DNA of 64,000 nucleotides from Cladopsammia gracilis (taxonomy: Eukaryota > Cnidaria > Anthozoa > Scleractinia > Dendrophylliidae). The position numbers were made by a program, and so were the translations under genes. The notes beneath the pieces were generated by a model. The model saw nothing but the letters and a program-made list of their open reading frames with translations. It made no database searches and was not told the origin of the DNA. The stretch covers positions 186,001 to 250,000 of the forward strand of contig JAJGOT010000707.1 of NCBI GenBank assembly GCA_022457155.1, written 5' to 3'. Numbering within the stretch: position 1 is the first letter of the stretch; each line of letters begins with the position of its first letter. This document shows positions 1 to 10,262 of the stretch, piece by piece.

Positions 1-44
1 CTCCCCATCAACGAATTTTGCGTGACGCACATTGCACCATCACT

Positions 45-2230
45 CAAGACATGTTGATTGAAGCTACCAATTTTTCTGTACTCACTTTGAATATTTAATT
101 TATTGATTCCCGATCAAACCCACACTAGTGTAAAACTTCCCAAATCGTGAATTATTTCTATTACATTGGGTTATTCCAGAAAGAATTCCACCCCTCCCCC
201 TCCGCCCGGATTTCCTGGCCCGCTAGAACCCCCTCCCGCCTTGATTTCCAAGCCCAGAGACCTCTCCCTCCTGCCCGGTTTCCAATAAATTTTTGGAAGC
301 CCTAAATTTACAGGTAATGAAAAAAATACATGTAATCGGATTCAGAAGATTCTGCTTTTATAGTGTCAAAACTGTGATGATGAGTGCTATAAATTGGTGA
401 AGCATTTTAAAAATAAATATTGCGTGACGCATCATGAAAAAAAAACGTGATTTCAAGACCAAATCGAAATGATTTTTTTCTATAAAGCTAGTTCCTTAAA
501 TAACTGCTTTGATTTTGACATGTACTAGTTTTTTCCACGCTTCACAGTTTCTTCAAAGTGTTGTCGCAAATACACTTCGTTTCATGCAAATTTCGTGTGA
601 AATGTAATTCGATCGCGCGCTGTTTTTTCATGATCATGAATCCAAAATATTTGTTCTAAAGGTCAAAACTTTTTAATGAAACTCATATTTCCTTGAATGA
701 AAATGTCTTTCCCTTGAATAAAAGAGTTCAGAATTCAGTGATTTTCTGCTTCCGAAAGGCATGGCGATTTATTTATCCTTATTGCAGCGCAGAGCGCTAG
801 CGTCTGCGAATTATATTATAAACATCACAAAACAATATTTATAATCAGCAACCTGCTTTATTATATCTAGTGTTTTCTAATATTTCCGACTTTTCCTGTG
901 TATATAGAATGCCATTCTTATCCGTAAAGATGATTCGCATAATGTTTTCGCGAATCAAAAAATCTGGAAACAAACTTTATTTCAGAAAGCGCTATTTAAC
1001 TTAATTATATTTACTAGCGTGCCTTTACCGTGATTATCGGCTTCACGAAGAAAACATTCGAGCAAGTTTGATCGCAATTTGCCTTTACGCAGGAAAAAGG
1101 ACAACGAATTCTCTCAGTTGAAAGTTTTATTCAAATATCTATTAGTTTAGTCTCAAGAGCAAAACGCGTTAAATTATCGCATCGAGGAAACTGTCGGCAA
1201 CGCAAGCAAATTTGTTCAGCACATGTCGAAGAATTTCTCGTGTTGCCGAGTTTTCTAAATATTTCTCAATAACCACTGAGAATACAAAAAACAGTCTCTG
1301 ATATGTTTCTTACAAAGTAATGGACATTCAAAAATGTTATTTTCTTTACCATAGTTTTCCAGGAATGCTTGAAAATTCTTAGTAAAGTCTGCCGCTTCGC
1401 GCTTCGAGTATGAATTCTGAAGGAAGACATGTCCCGCTTTGTGATAAATGGATGCTGATCCTCAAGATTCTATTGCTTTCAGCTCTCTAACCGCCACTTC
1501 AAAGGCATACAAATCGTCTTAAGGACTTTTTCTTTCCATTTCGAAGTCTTAAAAGGCGTGTTTATATTCTGGTAATGGAAAATGAACGTCCGAAAAATTA
1601 ACGTGTGGAGTACAGAAGCGGTCATATTTGTTTGAAATCTGATGATAGTCTTCTCCGAGTGACAAACCGGTTCTCTCTAGTCCCCCTAAAACCCAAACAT
1701 GTGCGCAGTAGACGGATCCTGATTGGTTTAACCTTCTTGAAGCATTTTATAACAATATGGGACAGAAATAACTTTCTAGGGGAGGCAGAGGCGAGTTCGC
1801 GTACACTAAAATATGCGTGCATAAATTTGCATGCAAAATCGTGACACAAAAAAATAAGAGGCTCCAAGCAGCCTATACTCATGCGCATGTGTAAGAAAGT
1901 TTTATGATATATATTAAACATGATAAGCAGATGTCCGACATGGGGAAGAGTTACTCCTTTCATTCAGTCATCGTTCCTGCAGACCACGTTGTTTACTATT
2001 GAATATTTTGTAAATGAAGGCTGTACCACAAAGAAGCCAGTGATTCTTCTGAGTGTTATATATACCTAACGTGAACATTAGTTATGTAAGTAGGGTTGTA
2101 GGAGACGCTGTCGTGACACTTCAGTAACGCTGTTTTACCGGAAGTGAGAGTAGCCGGAAGTTACTAAATAGGAAGTGTAAATGGCAAAGCTATGAACCGG
2201 AAGAGCAAAATTTAAAATATGCGTGCATAA
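45..2230. repeat. Host dispersed repeat, copy 1 (uninterrupted)
   Basis: Non-coding sequence that aligns in order with a second copy at about 2325-8850. Anchors seen: about 55-565 matches 2330-2997, about 560-950 matches 7237-7625, and about 1890-2230 matches 8500-8850. The middle part (about 960-1880) has no clear partner. The copies differ by many substitutions and indels, so the duplication is old. No convincing protein is encoded. The copy matters because it preserves the empty target site of element A: GTTGTC appears once at 560-565. Bases 1-45 show nothing else. Confidence 0.6.
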
Positions 2231-3898
2231 ATGTGCCTGCAAAATCGTGCCCCCCCCCCAAAAAAAAAAAAATGAACAAGAGGCTACACTTAGCCTAAAC
2301 TCACGCGCACGAGACTCTAAAACGCGTTGATTGAAGTTACCAATTTTTCTTTACTCGCTTTTAATATTTAATCTGTTGATTCCCGATCACATCCACACTC
2401 GTCTATTACTTTCCAAGCCGTGAATTATTTCAGTGACATTTGAAAAGACTACTTAAAAAATAGGCAGTCCAGGACCGCATGTGGCCCATATGCTGTAAAA
2501 AGAAAATTGATAATCAATATAAAGAATTAGTATTCCTGTGTTACTAAATCGCATACAACCTGTGTAAAATGCGTTATTCCAGAAAAAAAATCCCCCCCCC
2601 CGCCCCGCGACGGATGCAAGATTTTTTTTTTACCTCTCCACCGCCCGGATGTCCCGGCCAGGCAGACCCACGTCCCCTCGCACCTTGAATTTTTAACCCA
2701 GATACCCCCTCCTACCCGGATTACCATTAACTTTTTGTAGGCCCTATAAAATAAACAGGAAATCGCATTCAGGAGATCCGGGATTTTTTAAAAGTTTTCA
2801 AATCTTTGGAGACAATTGCTATGAATTGGTCAAACGTTTTCTAAATAAACGTTGCGTGGCGCATTCCAGTAAAATTTAAGACCAAATCGAAATGAAATGT
2901 TTCCATAACTTAAAGCTGGTTCTTTAAGAAAATGCTTTGATTTTGCCATCTATAATAAGTTTTTATCCAGGCTTCACAGTTTCTTCAATGTGTTGTCAGT
3001 AGTATACAGAATGAGGCTTCTGCGTCCGGTGGATCATGTGGATCATGTGGATCAAGCGGGTCCGCATATATTAAGCAATTTAAGCGGGAAAATGACATCA
3101 TCGTGGTAAACAATAGGGTTAGAAGGCTTGTTTAAGCTTGCCCAGTCAGTAAAGTATGACGTGGTGGTTATAAATACGCTAGTTTTGTATGCGTGTTTGC
3201 TTTCTTTTAATGTTTTTGTGTTTTGTATTGTCAGCAAAATAATGGTATTATAGAATTGTATTATGAAAGCGGGTCCGTACAGATTAAAAAGTTATAGGTT
3301 CATTGTCTCTTCTATCAACAACTTTGACATCCTAATAAATCGTTTCTAATTTTCTCTAGTAAGTGATTGGTTTAAAAGGGGTTTTTGATCGATTCCATGT
3401 AATAAGTTTAACGAGGGCCATTCGATTCCTAATTTGTGATGTGTTAATCTCAGTAGATGTATTGACTGAAATAAATATACGCGTATCTACCTTCTGTACA
3501 TAACACCCATGGGAGCGCTCTGTTTTGGTCCAAATACAAATGTAGAACACTGTTTCAATTAAAATGCTGTGGTTTCTCATTAACTTGCTGTGGATTACAT
3601 TAATGACTGTTATTGCTGTGGTATTTAATTACCTACACTAACCAGTTCCAAAAAAGACGGGTTAGCAAGGATACCTCCTTTCACCACAATGGCGCAATGA
3701 ACTCGTCGAGACTTGCCCTATTATTATTCTCCCTTCCCTGCCTTCCCCTTTTTAATAAATAAATATTAATAAACGGAATCCCTTTTCAAAACAATGGAAA
3801 CAATAGGTTTGCCCAAACTTGCCCGCTTTATACCAACTCACTTCAAAACAAAACACAACTGACACAGATATCCTTTACAGACATAGATCAAAACAACA

Positions 3899-3970
3899 TG
3901 CCTTGACCAGGACTCGAACCTGGGTTACTGCGGCCACAACACAATGTCTTAACCACTAGACCATCAAAGC
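3899..3970 (-). tRNA. tRNA-His-like gene (anticodon GTG), left arm of A
   Basis: The 72-nt complement folds as a full cloverleaf: a 7-bp acceptor stem with one G-T wobble, D arm with box A TGGTCTAGTGG, anticodon loop TTGTGGC giving GTG, a four-base variable region, and T arm CCAGG/CCTGG with box B GGTTCGAGTCC. There is no intron. The anticodon stem has two wobble pairs, so function is uncertain, but all internal promoter bases are present. It is a mirror copy of the gene at 6268-6339. Confidence 0.7.
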
Positions 3971-4317
3971 TGTGGACATTATAACCGAATAAAACTAATA
4001 AGAGGGTCCGAAACATTCAAATTAAGAAGCAATAAAATTGCGCAGTATAAAAAACCGCTTTTACTTTACTAAGATCCGCAACATTCCTATAACCGCTTCA
4101 TCGCTAAACTCTATGTCGCTATTCAGTTTGCCAGCCATCGCCCACTTTAAGTTTTAATTTCTTTACCGGTAGCTTCAAAGTTCAAACTTTTAATTATGCG
4201 AACTTGCACTGAACTAAATTTGCATGAAAAATTAGCACCTCTTAAAAAAAACAAAGCAACCAATTTCATGCGCGTGCTAGAACAATAAACCCGCACTTTG
4301 TTTAAGTTCAAATAAAT

Positions 4318-4868
4318 TTAATAATAACAAAATGCATTAAGGTTTCATATGTCAACAAAAGCTGCTTTATTTAGAACAACTCAAATCTATGTACTACACA
4401 AATGATAAGGACATCAAGAACAAAATGTTAGAATGAAATAACTTTACGGACGTACTACCACCACCACCACCATGTGGGGTCGATGTGGGGTCGATGAGGG
4501 GTCGATGAAAGGTCGATGTAGGGTCGATGTGGGGTCGATGTAGGGTCGATGTGGGGTCGATGTGAGGTCGATGTGGGGTCGATGTGGGGTCGATGTGGGG
4601 TCGATGTGGGATCGATGTGAGGTCGATGTGGGGTCGATGTGGGTCGATGTGAGGTCGATGTGGGGTCGATGTAGTTGTGGTGGTGGTGGTGAAACAATAG
4701 AATTGTAGTGGTGGTGGTGGCGGTAGGTCCGTAAAGCTATTTCATTCTAACATTTTGTTCTTGATGTCCTTATCATTTGTGTAGTACATAGATTTGAGTT
4801 GTTCTAAATAAAGCAGCTTTTGTTGACATAATAATTTCATGAAACCTTAATGCGTTTTGCTATTATTA
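4318..4868. repeat. Inner palindrome of element A
   Basis: Inverted arms at about 4318-4470 and 4708-4868 surround a minisatellite. The arms are flanked on the inside by CCA/GTG triplet runs. This block sits off-centre in element A and has no counterpart in the outer arms, so it is probably a nested foldback insertion. Confidence 0.6.
4474..4673. repeat. 12-bp minisatellite (GTCGATGTGGGG)n
   Basis: About 16 tandem copies of a 12-bp unit with small variations (GTGGGG, GTAGGG, GTGAGG). The period is a multiple of three, so all frames stay open and the minus strand reads as a His-Arg-Pro/Asp-Pro-Thr repeat. I do not regard that as a gene. Confidence 0.9.
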
Positions 4869-5920
4869 AGGCCCCGTCCACACGTATCCGGATATTTTTG
4901 AATCCGCAACTTTTTTGTTACGGATTAGAAAATATTCGCGTCCACACGTAGCGTATTCGAATCGTATTTGCCCGAATTCGCCGGATACGTGTGGACGGAA
5001 GGCCAATCCGCAACAAAAAAGTTGCGGATTCAAAAATATCCGGATACTTGTGGACGGGGTCTAAGGCCCCGTCCACACGAATCCGCAACTTTTTGAATCC
5101 GCTCTCCAGAGTGGAAATATTTGAATACGCTACGAGTACGGCATCGTGTGGACGGTCAAATCCGGATATTTTTTAATACGCTGACGTAACAGTATCGGAT
5201 CCAGTCTTTAACCGCTCGACTATTCAACAAGGCCGACCGAAATGTCGTTGCATCACTTCTACTTGGACTTACTGAATAGAGAGTTTAAGCAACGACGACG
5301 GCAACGCTAAGGAAAACGTCACTTGAAAAAAGGGTTCGCGCTATTTTAAACTACTTTGCAATTACTTCAATTTGTTTAGTTTGGCTAATGTGACTGGATT
5401 GTCCAGGAGCTGAATTTGAATGGACGGCTTACTAATTCAAATGGAAAAAGGAATATTAACCGCCGTGTGTTCACGTTCTCCACAAATCCTCTAATTTGAT
5501 CATTTGACCTCGTTGTTTTGCAGGGAACGGCAAAGAAATGTACTAAAATGTAAAACGCACGTGCAAGGGTAGTTTTTTTTTTTGCTCATTAAACATTGTT
5601 TTGTGCCGTTCTCGCTGCCGTCGGCGTCATGGTTGCTTAAGCTCCCTATTTCAAGTCTAATAACGTGTTCACAGTCGAACTTGGTGAAAGCAATCGAATT
5701 TGCCGCCAAACTCGTACAACGCGGCGCACAAAATGTTACCCTTTGCGCATACTCTGTTGACAACAATTAAAGAGGTGCCCTGGGTACTAGAGCGTATCCG
5801 GATACGTGTGGACGGGCAAATACGATTCGAATACGCTACGTGTGGACGCGAATATTTTCTAATCCGCAACAAAAAAATTGCGGATTCAAAAATATCCGGA
5901 CACGTGTGGACGGGGCCTAA
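4867..5920. mobile_element. Foldback MITE pair nested in element A
   Basis: Ends read TTAAGGCCCCGTCCACACG and, inverted, CGTGTGGACGGGGCCTAA. A first, complete palindromic copy runs 4867-5062 and a second longer one about 5063-5920, back to back. Each has internal inverted matches such as TCCGGATA and AATCCGCAAC. About 600 bp inside the second copy (5180-5780) is unrelated filler with only decayed coding-like fragments. It lies off the symmetry axis and is absent from the left arm, so it arrived after A was formed. Confidence 0.65.
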
Positions 5921-6267
5921 ATTTAATTGAACTTAAACAAAGTGCGGGTTTATTGTTTTAGCACGCGCATGAAATTGGTTGCTTTGTTTATTTTTAAGAG
6001 GTGCTTATTTTTTATGCAAATTTAGTTCATTGAAGTTCGCATAATTAAAAGTTTGAACTTTGAAGCTACCGGTAAAGAAATTAAAACTTAAAGTGGGTGA
6101 TGGCTGGCAAACTGAAAAGCGACATAGAGTTTAGCGATGAAGCGGTTATAGGAATGTTGCGGATCTTAGTAAAGTAAAAGCGGTTTTTTATACTGCGCAA
6201 TTTTATTGCTTCTTAATTTGAATGTTTCGGACCCTCTTATTAGTTTTATTCGGTTATAATGTCCACA

Positions 6268-6339
6268 GCTTTGATGGTCTAGTGGTTAAGACATTGTGTT
6301 GTGGCCGCAGTAACCCAGGTTCGAGTCCTGGTCAAGGCA
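6268..6339 (+). tRNA. tRNA-His-like gene (anticodon GTG), right arm of A
   Basis: Same 72-nt cloverleaf as at 3899-3970 but on the plus strand: acceptor GCTTTGA pairs with TCAAGGC, box A and box B are intact, the anticodon is GTG, and the discriminator is A. Being in the inverted arm, it is maintained as an exact mirror copy. It could be an active gene carried by the element or a tRNA-derived relic. The complete fold favours a recent origin. Confidence 0.7.
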
Positions 6340-8892
6340 TGTTGTTTTGATCTATGTCTGTAAAGGATATCTGTGTCAGTTGTGTTTTGTTTTGAAGTGA
6401 GTTGGTATAAAGCGGGCAAGTTTGGGCAAACCTATTGTTTCCATTGTTTTGAAAAGGGATTCCGTTTATTAATATTTATTTATTAAAAAGGGGAAGGCAG
6501 GGAAGGGAGAATAATAATAGGGCAAGTCTCGACGAGTTCATTGCGCCATTGTGGTGAAAGGAGGTATCCTTGCTAACCCGTCTTTTTTGGAACTGGTTAG
6601 TGTAGGTAATTAAATACCACAGCAATAACAGTCATTAATGTAATCCACAGCAAGTTAATGAGAAACCACAGCATTTTAATTGAAACAGTGTTCTACATTT
6701 GTATTTGGACCAAAACAGAGCGCTCCCATGGGTGTTATGTACAGCAGGTAGATACGCATATATTTATTTCAGTCAATACATCTACTGAGATTAACACATC
6801 ACAATTTAATTAGGAATCGAATGGCCCTCGTTAAATTTATTACATGAAATCGATCAAAAACCCCTTTTAAAACAATCACTTACTAGAGAACATTAGAAAT
6901 GATTTATCAGGATGTCAAAGTTGTTGATAGAAGAGACAATGAACCTATAACTTTTTAATCTGTACGGACCCGCTTTCATAATACAATTCTATAATACCAT
7001 TATTTTTGCTGACAATACAAAACACAAAAACATTAGAAGAAAGCAAACACGCATACAAAACTAGCGTATTTATAACCACCACGTCATACTTTACTGACTG
7101 GGCAAGCTTAAACAAGCCTTCTAACCCTATTGTTTACCACGATGATGTCATTTTCCCGCTTAAATTGCTTAATATATGCGGACCCGCTTGATCCACATGA
7201 TCCACCGGACGCAGAAGCCTCATTCTGTATACTACTGTTGTCGCAAATACACAATTTTGTTCTATGCAAATTTCATGTGAAATGTAATTTGATAGCAAGC
7301 TGTTTTTTTGTGGCCACTGAATCCAAAATATATTTTCTATAAAAGGTCGAAACGTTTTCTTGAATGGAAATGTCTTTCTTTTGATTAAAAGAGTCAAACA
7401 CGTATCAGAAGTCAGTGATTTTCTGCTTCTGGAAGTCTTGGAGATTTATTGTATCCTAATTACGGCGCGGAACCGTCTAGCGTCTGCGAAAATATAATAA
7501 ACATCACAAAATAATTCAATTCAACAACCTATTTTGATTATGCTTTTTTAAATTGCCGACTTTTCCTGTGTAATAGAATGCCAATCTTACCCGGAAAGAT
7601 GATTCGCATAATGCTTTCGCTAATCAAAAAAGCAGTTCTGAATGGTCAAAGGTACAGAAATGAAATGCTGGCAGCGTTTGAATCATGAGTTCGGATAGCT
7701 CATGGTCTGCAAACAAACACTTCGATTCACAGCTCGATTTTTCACTAAAACCTTTTTCCAAACCACGAAAACACCTAAAATAATCTTTGAAAACAATACT
7801 TGGCCACATTTCGTGAAAGCTGTGCTTGGTAAAGCAGTAAAAAGAACGAAAAAGCTTCGTTTACCTTTCCCACGGATCCAAAGCGCGCACGTACAAACAG
7901 AACTGCCTTGACAATCGAGTCGTCCAATCCGAAGCTATCAGAACTGTCTCATCGTACAGCAATCGGGTGAACTCGGCTGAACTTCGCGCTTCGGAAAGTC
8001 GGACTTACTTACACAGGTGACAACACAGTGGTTAACATAGTAACCACAAAAAGTAATAAAGTCAGTAAAAATCGACGTTCATATGACTCACATTCCACAG
8101 TCCATAATCCACAGAAGTCCAGTCCCGAAGTCCAAATTTTTTATTAAATCCGATGAGCTGAAGTAACGACGCTGTTTTGCCGTGTGTTTCTATTGTTCTT
8201 TCTTTGAAAAAGTCTTGAAATTACTCACCACAGGCAGCGAGGACTGCTTCGACACAGGCATTGTAAAAAATCGACAGTAAAAAGGGGAATAAATTGACAA
8301 TATGCTTACCAGTGCGAGAGATCGATGTTTGGCATTTTTGTCTCGGAAGCACTCTGATTAAAAATAGCTCTTAGTTTTTCAGAATCGCGACAAATTCGGC
8401 CTCACATTGAATGCTGTGTATAAAAGCAACGTTCACCTCGATGGGAGAAATACAGTATCTGACTTATACACCAATAAGACCAAATGACGGAAAATGTTTG
8501 TCATGCGCATGCGTAAGAAAAGAAGCAATTTATATTTTACACAAGACAAGAAGACGTCCGACATGGAGAAGAGTTACTCCTTTCATTCAGTCATCGTCCT
8601 GCAAACCACGTTAATGTTTTATAAATGAAGGCTGTACCACAATGAAGCTAGTCATTCTTGTGAGTATAATATATACCTGACGTGAACATTACTAATGTGA
8701 GTAAAGTTGTAGGAGACGTTGTCGTGACACTTCAGTAACGATGTTTTGCCGGAAGTGAGAGTAGCCGGAAGTCACTAAACCAGAAGTGTAAAGGGCAAAG
8801 CTATGAACCGGAAATGCACAATTTAAAATATGCGTGAATAAATTTTCATGCAAAATCGTGACACAAAAAAGAAAAACGGAGCCCATTTTATA

Positions 8893-8916
8893 ACTCATGC
8901 CGCTACGCGCATGAGT
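8893..8916. repeat. Short palindromic dispersed repeat
   Basis: ACTCATG and CATGAGT flank a GC-rich loop. The same 24 bases with the same upstream AAAACGGAG-type context recur at 57772-57795, so this is the end of a dispersed repeat. Confidence 0.5.
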
Positions 8917-9754
8917 GAAAATAAAAATAATAACTAGTAGTTCCATATTGGAAGTGAAGTGCTGCCGCATTGCGGGAGGTGTCACGCTGGCTAAGAATCT
9001 TGAGAACGTCGGGCTGACATAAATCAGATTTACGCCATCGCCGTGAAATTGGGCCAAATCCTTCAGTTCTGCCGTGCACTCCGAAAGGTCTCAGATTTTT
9101 CCCACATGTAAATAATTTATTTGTCTTGATTTCCGATTTTGGAATCATTCGTCTCAGGTTTAGACGAATACATAGCGCTTGTTTAATAAAAAGTGAACAC
9201 TGGACAGCGAAGGCAGAAATATAAGCGTGGTAGGAATCCCAATTAATTTCACTTCTTTCGGTTGTTTGCCTTTTATGAATTTTTCTTTCGTGAAGTTGAA
9301 AGAACAACACAGCCTCGGGTGCAAATATTCACCGCCGATAGAAGATGTAAACAAGCGAGTTTCGCTTGCGCTAGGTTTCAATTTTTTTACATTATGCAAA
9401 TTGCAACATTTTTACCTCAACTGAAAAAAATATATTTCAAAGAGCTAAATTTGTTTCTCTCCCCCTAAATTATCACTTCTGTCGTTAACTTTGATTAAAT
9501 TTATAAGTTTCATTCAAAATTTATTATAATAATGGCAGGAATAATTCCAGCAAAACTTTCAATTCGAAAAGTTGTTTTGACCCCGGGTCCGGACCAGGCA
9601 AATTCATGGCTTCGAAAGGCCGCTTTGTGGCTACATTTGCATTCACTTCATAAATGACACAGACCAGCAACAAGCGTCGGGAAACTGATAAACGGCCTTT
9701 CATTCAACGGTAAGTACAAAGTAGGCATCAATTTGCTCACGCTATTCCAATACT

Positions 9755-9980
9755 AGCAGTATATAGGGAGGCTCTCAAATGCGGTTTTTTCTAAGCCGGA
9801 AATTACACCTCCCGGAACCGTAATTACCCCTTCCGGAAGCTTCCTGGAACAATTGCCACCCCTCGGAATTTTTCTTCTGAGCGGGTAATTCCACCCCTCG
9901 TAGCCTTTCTGGAAGACTTTGAAGGGCTGGGTATCACCAATTGAAGAAAACTATACCCTTTGTATATAAAAACAGGTGAC
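9755..9980. repeat. Left terminal inverted repeat of outer element
   Basis: Matches the complement of 54530-54734 with small indels. It contains blocks rich in TTCCGG and CCCCTCGG-like sequence, then a promoter-like inner end (GGGTATCACC ... TATACCC ... GTATATAAA) reading into the polymerase gene. Confidence 0.8.
9929..9970 (+). promoter_or_regulatory. TIR inner promoter module, left
   Basis: A block running from GGTATCACC through ACTATACCC to GTATATAAA. The same module occurs inverted at 54541-54581 upstream of the zinc-finger gene, and a third time at 53943-53984 upstream of another gene. It probably drives early genes at each end; this is inferred from position and conservation. Confidence 0.5.
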
Positions 9981-10262
9981 TAGTGGTGGTTACCAGTTTT
10001 TGTAAAAAAAAATCCCTATATATATGGCGAGCCCTACGAGCAACGATCGCGGTGTTTTTGCAAACTCAAACATCAGTCGCTTGGCTTGACAACCAAGAAC
10101 AAAAACCCTTTTTGAGAGTTTCACCCAGAAACGAAACCGTAGAGGCCTTTGATCCTTTACATAGGCGACGTAGGGTTGGTAACTTCCAAATTCCTGATCA
10201 AATCGTTGAAATCTATGATGTTGGTTGGTGAACGGGGTGAACAAGGCAGACCGGGGAGAAGA

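Larger units (their letters stand above)
2998..7236. mobile_element. Element A: non-autonomous Polinton-type foldback element
   Basis: The element begins AGTAGTATACAG and ends with the exact complement. It is flanked by perfect 6-bp duplications GTTGTC (2992-2997 and 7237-7242). Six-bp duplications with AG...CT tips are the Polinton/Maverick signature. The tips carry tandem GGATCATGT subterminal repeats shared with elements B and C. The arms (about 2998-4318 and 5923-7236) are long near-identical inverted repeats, so almost the whole element is a palindrome. The centre holds two nested foldback blocks and a 12-bp minisatellite. No polymerase or integrase is encoded. An arm fragment matches the 62-residue ORF of B and C but is broken. 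Each arm carries a tRNA-His-like gene. Confidence 0.85.
2325..8850. repeat. Host dispersed repeat, copy 2 (split by element A)
   Basis: Second copy of the repeat at 45-2230, cut at 2997/7237 by the insertion of element A. After the insertion it resumes with sequence matching positions 566-950. Between about 7630 and 8490 it does not match copy 1 and I see no gene. The stretch from 8850 to 9754 is AT-rich, with only the short palindromic repeat at 8893-8916 and no supported gene. Confidence 0.55.

Noticed and set aside
3052..3237. 61-residue outward-reading frame at the tips of A and C (also 7006-7191 and 42705-42890).
   Set aside because: Open in A and in the left arm of C but frameshifted in the right arm of C and not kept in B; probably chance openness in a conserved terminal repeat.
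4455..4697. Minus-strand His/Pro/Asp-rich 80-residue frame.
   Set aside because: It is a pure read-through of the 12-bp minisatellite, whose period is a multiple of three.
8692..9468. Several 65-135-residue frames on both strands.
   Set aside because: They overlap one another in different frames, no domain is visible, and the sequence is part of dispersed repeats.
9983..10231. Open frame upstream of the outer polymerase as a separate gene.
   Set aside because: No recognised motif, begins inside the terminal repeat, and ends without a link to the polymerase; possibly an unrecognised N-terminal extension.
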